Assembly: GCF_013520985.1 (NCBI RefSeq)
Contig: NZ_JACDTY010000024.1
Location: 1-64,000, forward strand
Reading direction: 5' to 3'
Length of the DNA stretch: 64,000 nucleotides
Source: Mesorhizobium neociceri
Lineage (GTDB): Bacteria > Pseudomonadota > Alphaproteobacteria > Rhizobiales > Rhizobiaceae
A program made the translations under genes and the position numbers. Below the pieces are notes generated by a model. That model searched no databases. It was not told where the DNA came from and saw only the letters and a program-made list of their open reading frames with translations. Of this stretch, positions 63,883-64,000 are shown piece after piece. Each line of letters starts with the position of its first letter. Position 1 is the stretch's first letter.

Positions 63883-64000
63883 ATGAAATTTTTTGTCGAC
63901 ACCGCTGACATCAAGGACATCAAGGAACTGAACGATTTGGGGCTGCTCGACGGCGTCACCACCAATCCCTCGCTGATCCTGAAATCCGGCGGCAAGATCG
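63883..64000 (+). CDS. fsa: Transaldolase/fructose-6-phosphate aldolase-like, partial
   Basis: The frame runs off the window after 39 codons. The N terminus MKFFVDTADIKDIKELNDLG and TTNPSLILKSGG match the small transaldolase-like family (FSA/TalC type), where the first Asp is a catalytic residue. CAGGAG lies at good spacing before ATG 63883. These enzymes move or form three-carbon units in the pentose phosphate pathway. A full transaldolase (TAL) type cannot be told from this piece, but the short start favours the small type. Confidence 0.85.
   Translation, partial: MKFFVDTADIKDIKELNDLGLLDGVTTNPSLILKSGGKI

Overview
The window looks like core chromosome of an alphaproteobacterium of the order Hyphomicrobiales (Rhizobiales), most likely Mesorhizobium or a close relative. 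The reasons are the GC-rich coding style; the block rplU-rpmA ... obgE-proB-proA-nadD ... rsfS-rlmH-(EnvC-like)-ctpA-(polysaccharide deacetylase)-rppH; an ATP synthase operon atpH-A-G-D-C with an Ala/Lys/Pro-rich extension on AtpD; a long L21 with a C-terminal extension; and several interspersed palindromic repeats of the kind seen between rhizobial genes. The assignment rests on recalled gene order and protein style, not on a search.

Layout. 0.2-6.2 kb: a small secreted protein, mmsA with a divergent LysR regulator, then two overlapping lipoprotein genes that look like a phospholipase A2 and a phospholipase D. 6.2-24.4 kb: alr-dadA, then, almost all on the minus strand, a long housekeeping series for ribosome, proline, NAD and envelope functions, interrupted by plus-strand genes (MscS channel, endonuclease/phosphatase) and a minus-strand MFS transporter. 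24.8-27.6 kb: tRNA-Ser(CGA), immediately followed by an AT-richer islet holding a SIR2/P-loop (STAND-like) protein broken by two frameshifts, probably a decayed antiphage defence gene. 27.8-31.1 kb: a GGDEF-EAL protein divergent from an unusual methyltransferase. 31.2-41.7 kb: an SDR/AraC pair, a three-gene cell-wall hydrolase and membrane protein cassette, a Tat-exported hydrolase, Ohr, a two-component system and three conserved unknown genes. 41.9-44.5 kb: an SDR and recQ.

44.8-53.6 kb: a coherent hexuronate module. uxaC, a TRAP transporter (binding protein, small and large permease), a GntR regulator, kduI, kduD and a KdgF-like cupin form one minus-strand operon; uxuB is divergent, and a 12-bp inverted repeat between uxaC and uxuB is the obvious operator candidate. 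The encoded steps import uronates and convert glucuronate to mannonate and unsaturated uronate products to 2-keto-3-deoxygluconate; the dehydratases and the KDG kinase and aldolase must lie elsewhere. 53.6-64 kb: signal peptidase I, the atp operon, a small DUF4345-like membrane protein, an Asp/Glu racemase, priA and the start of a transaldolase-like gene that runs off the end.

The most interesting items are the broken SIR2-STAND gene beside the tRNA, the GH25/membrane/lysozyme-like cassette, the PLA2-PLD lipoprotein pair, the uronate operator and the repeats. I saw no CRISPR array, rRNA, insertion sequence or integrase.
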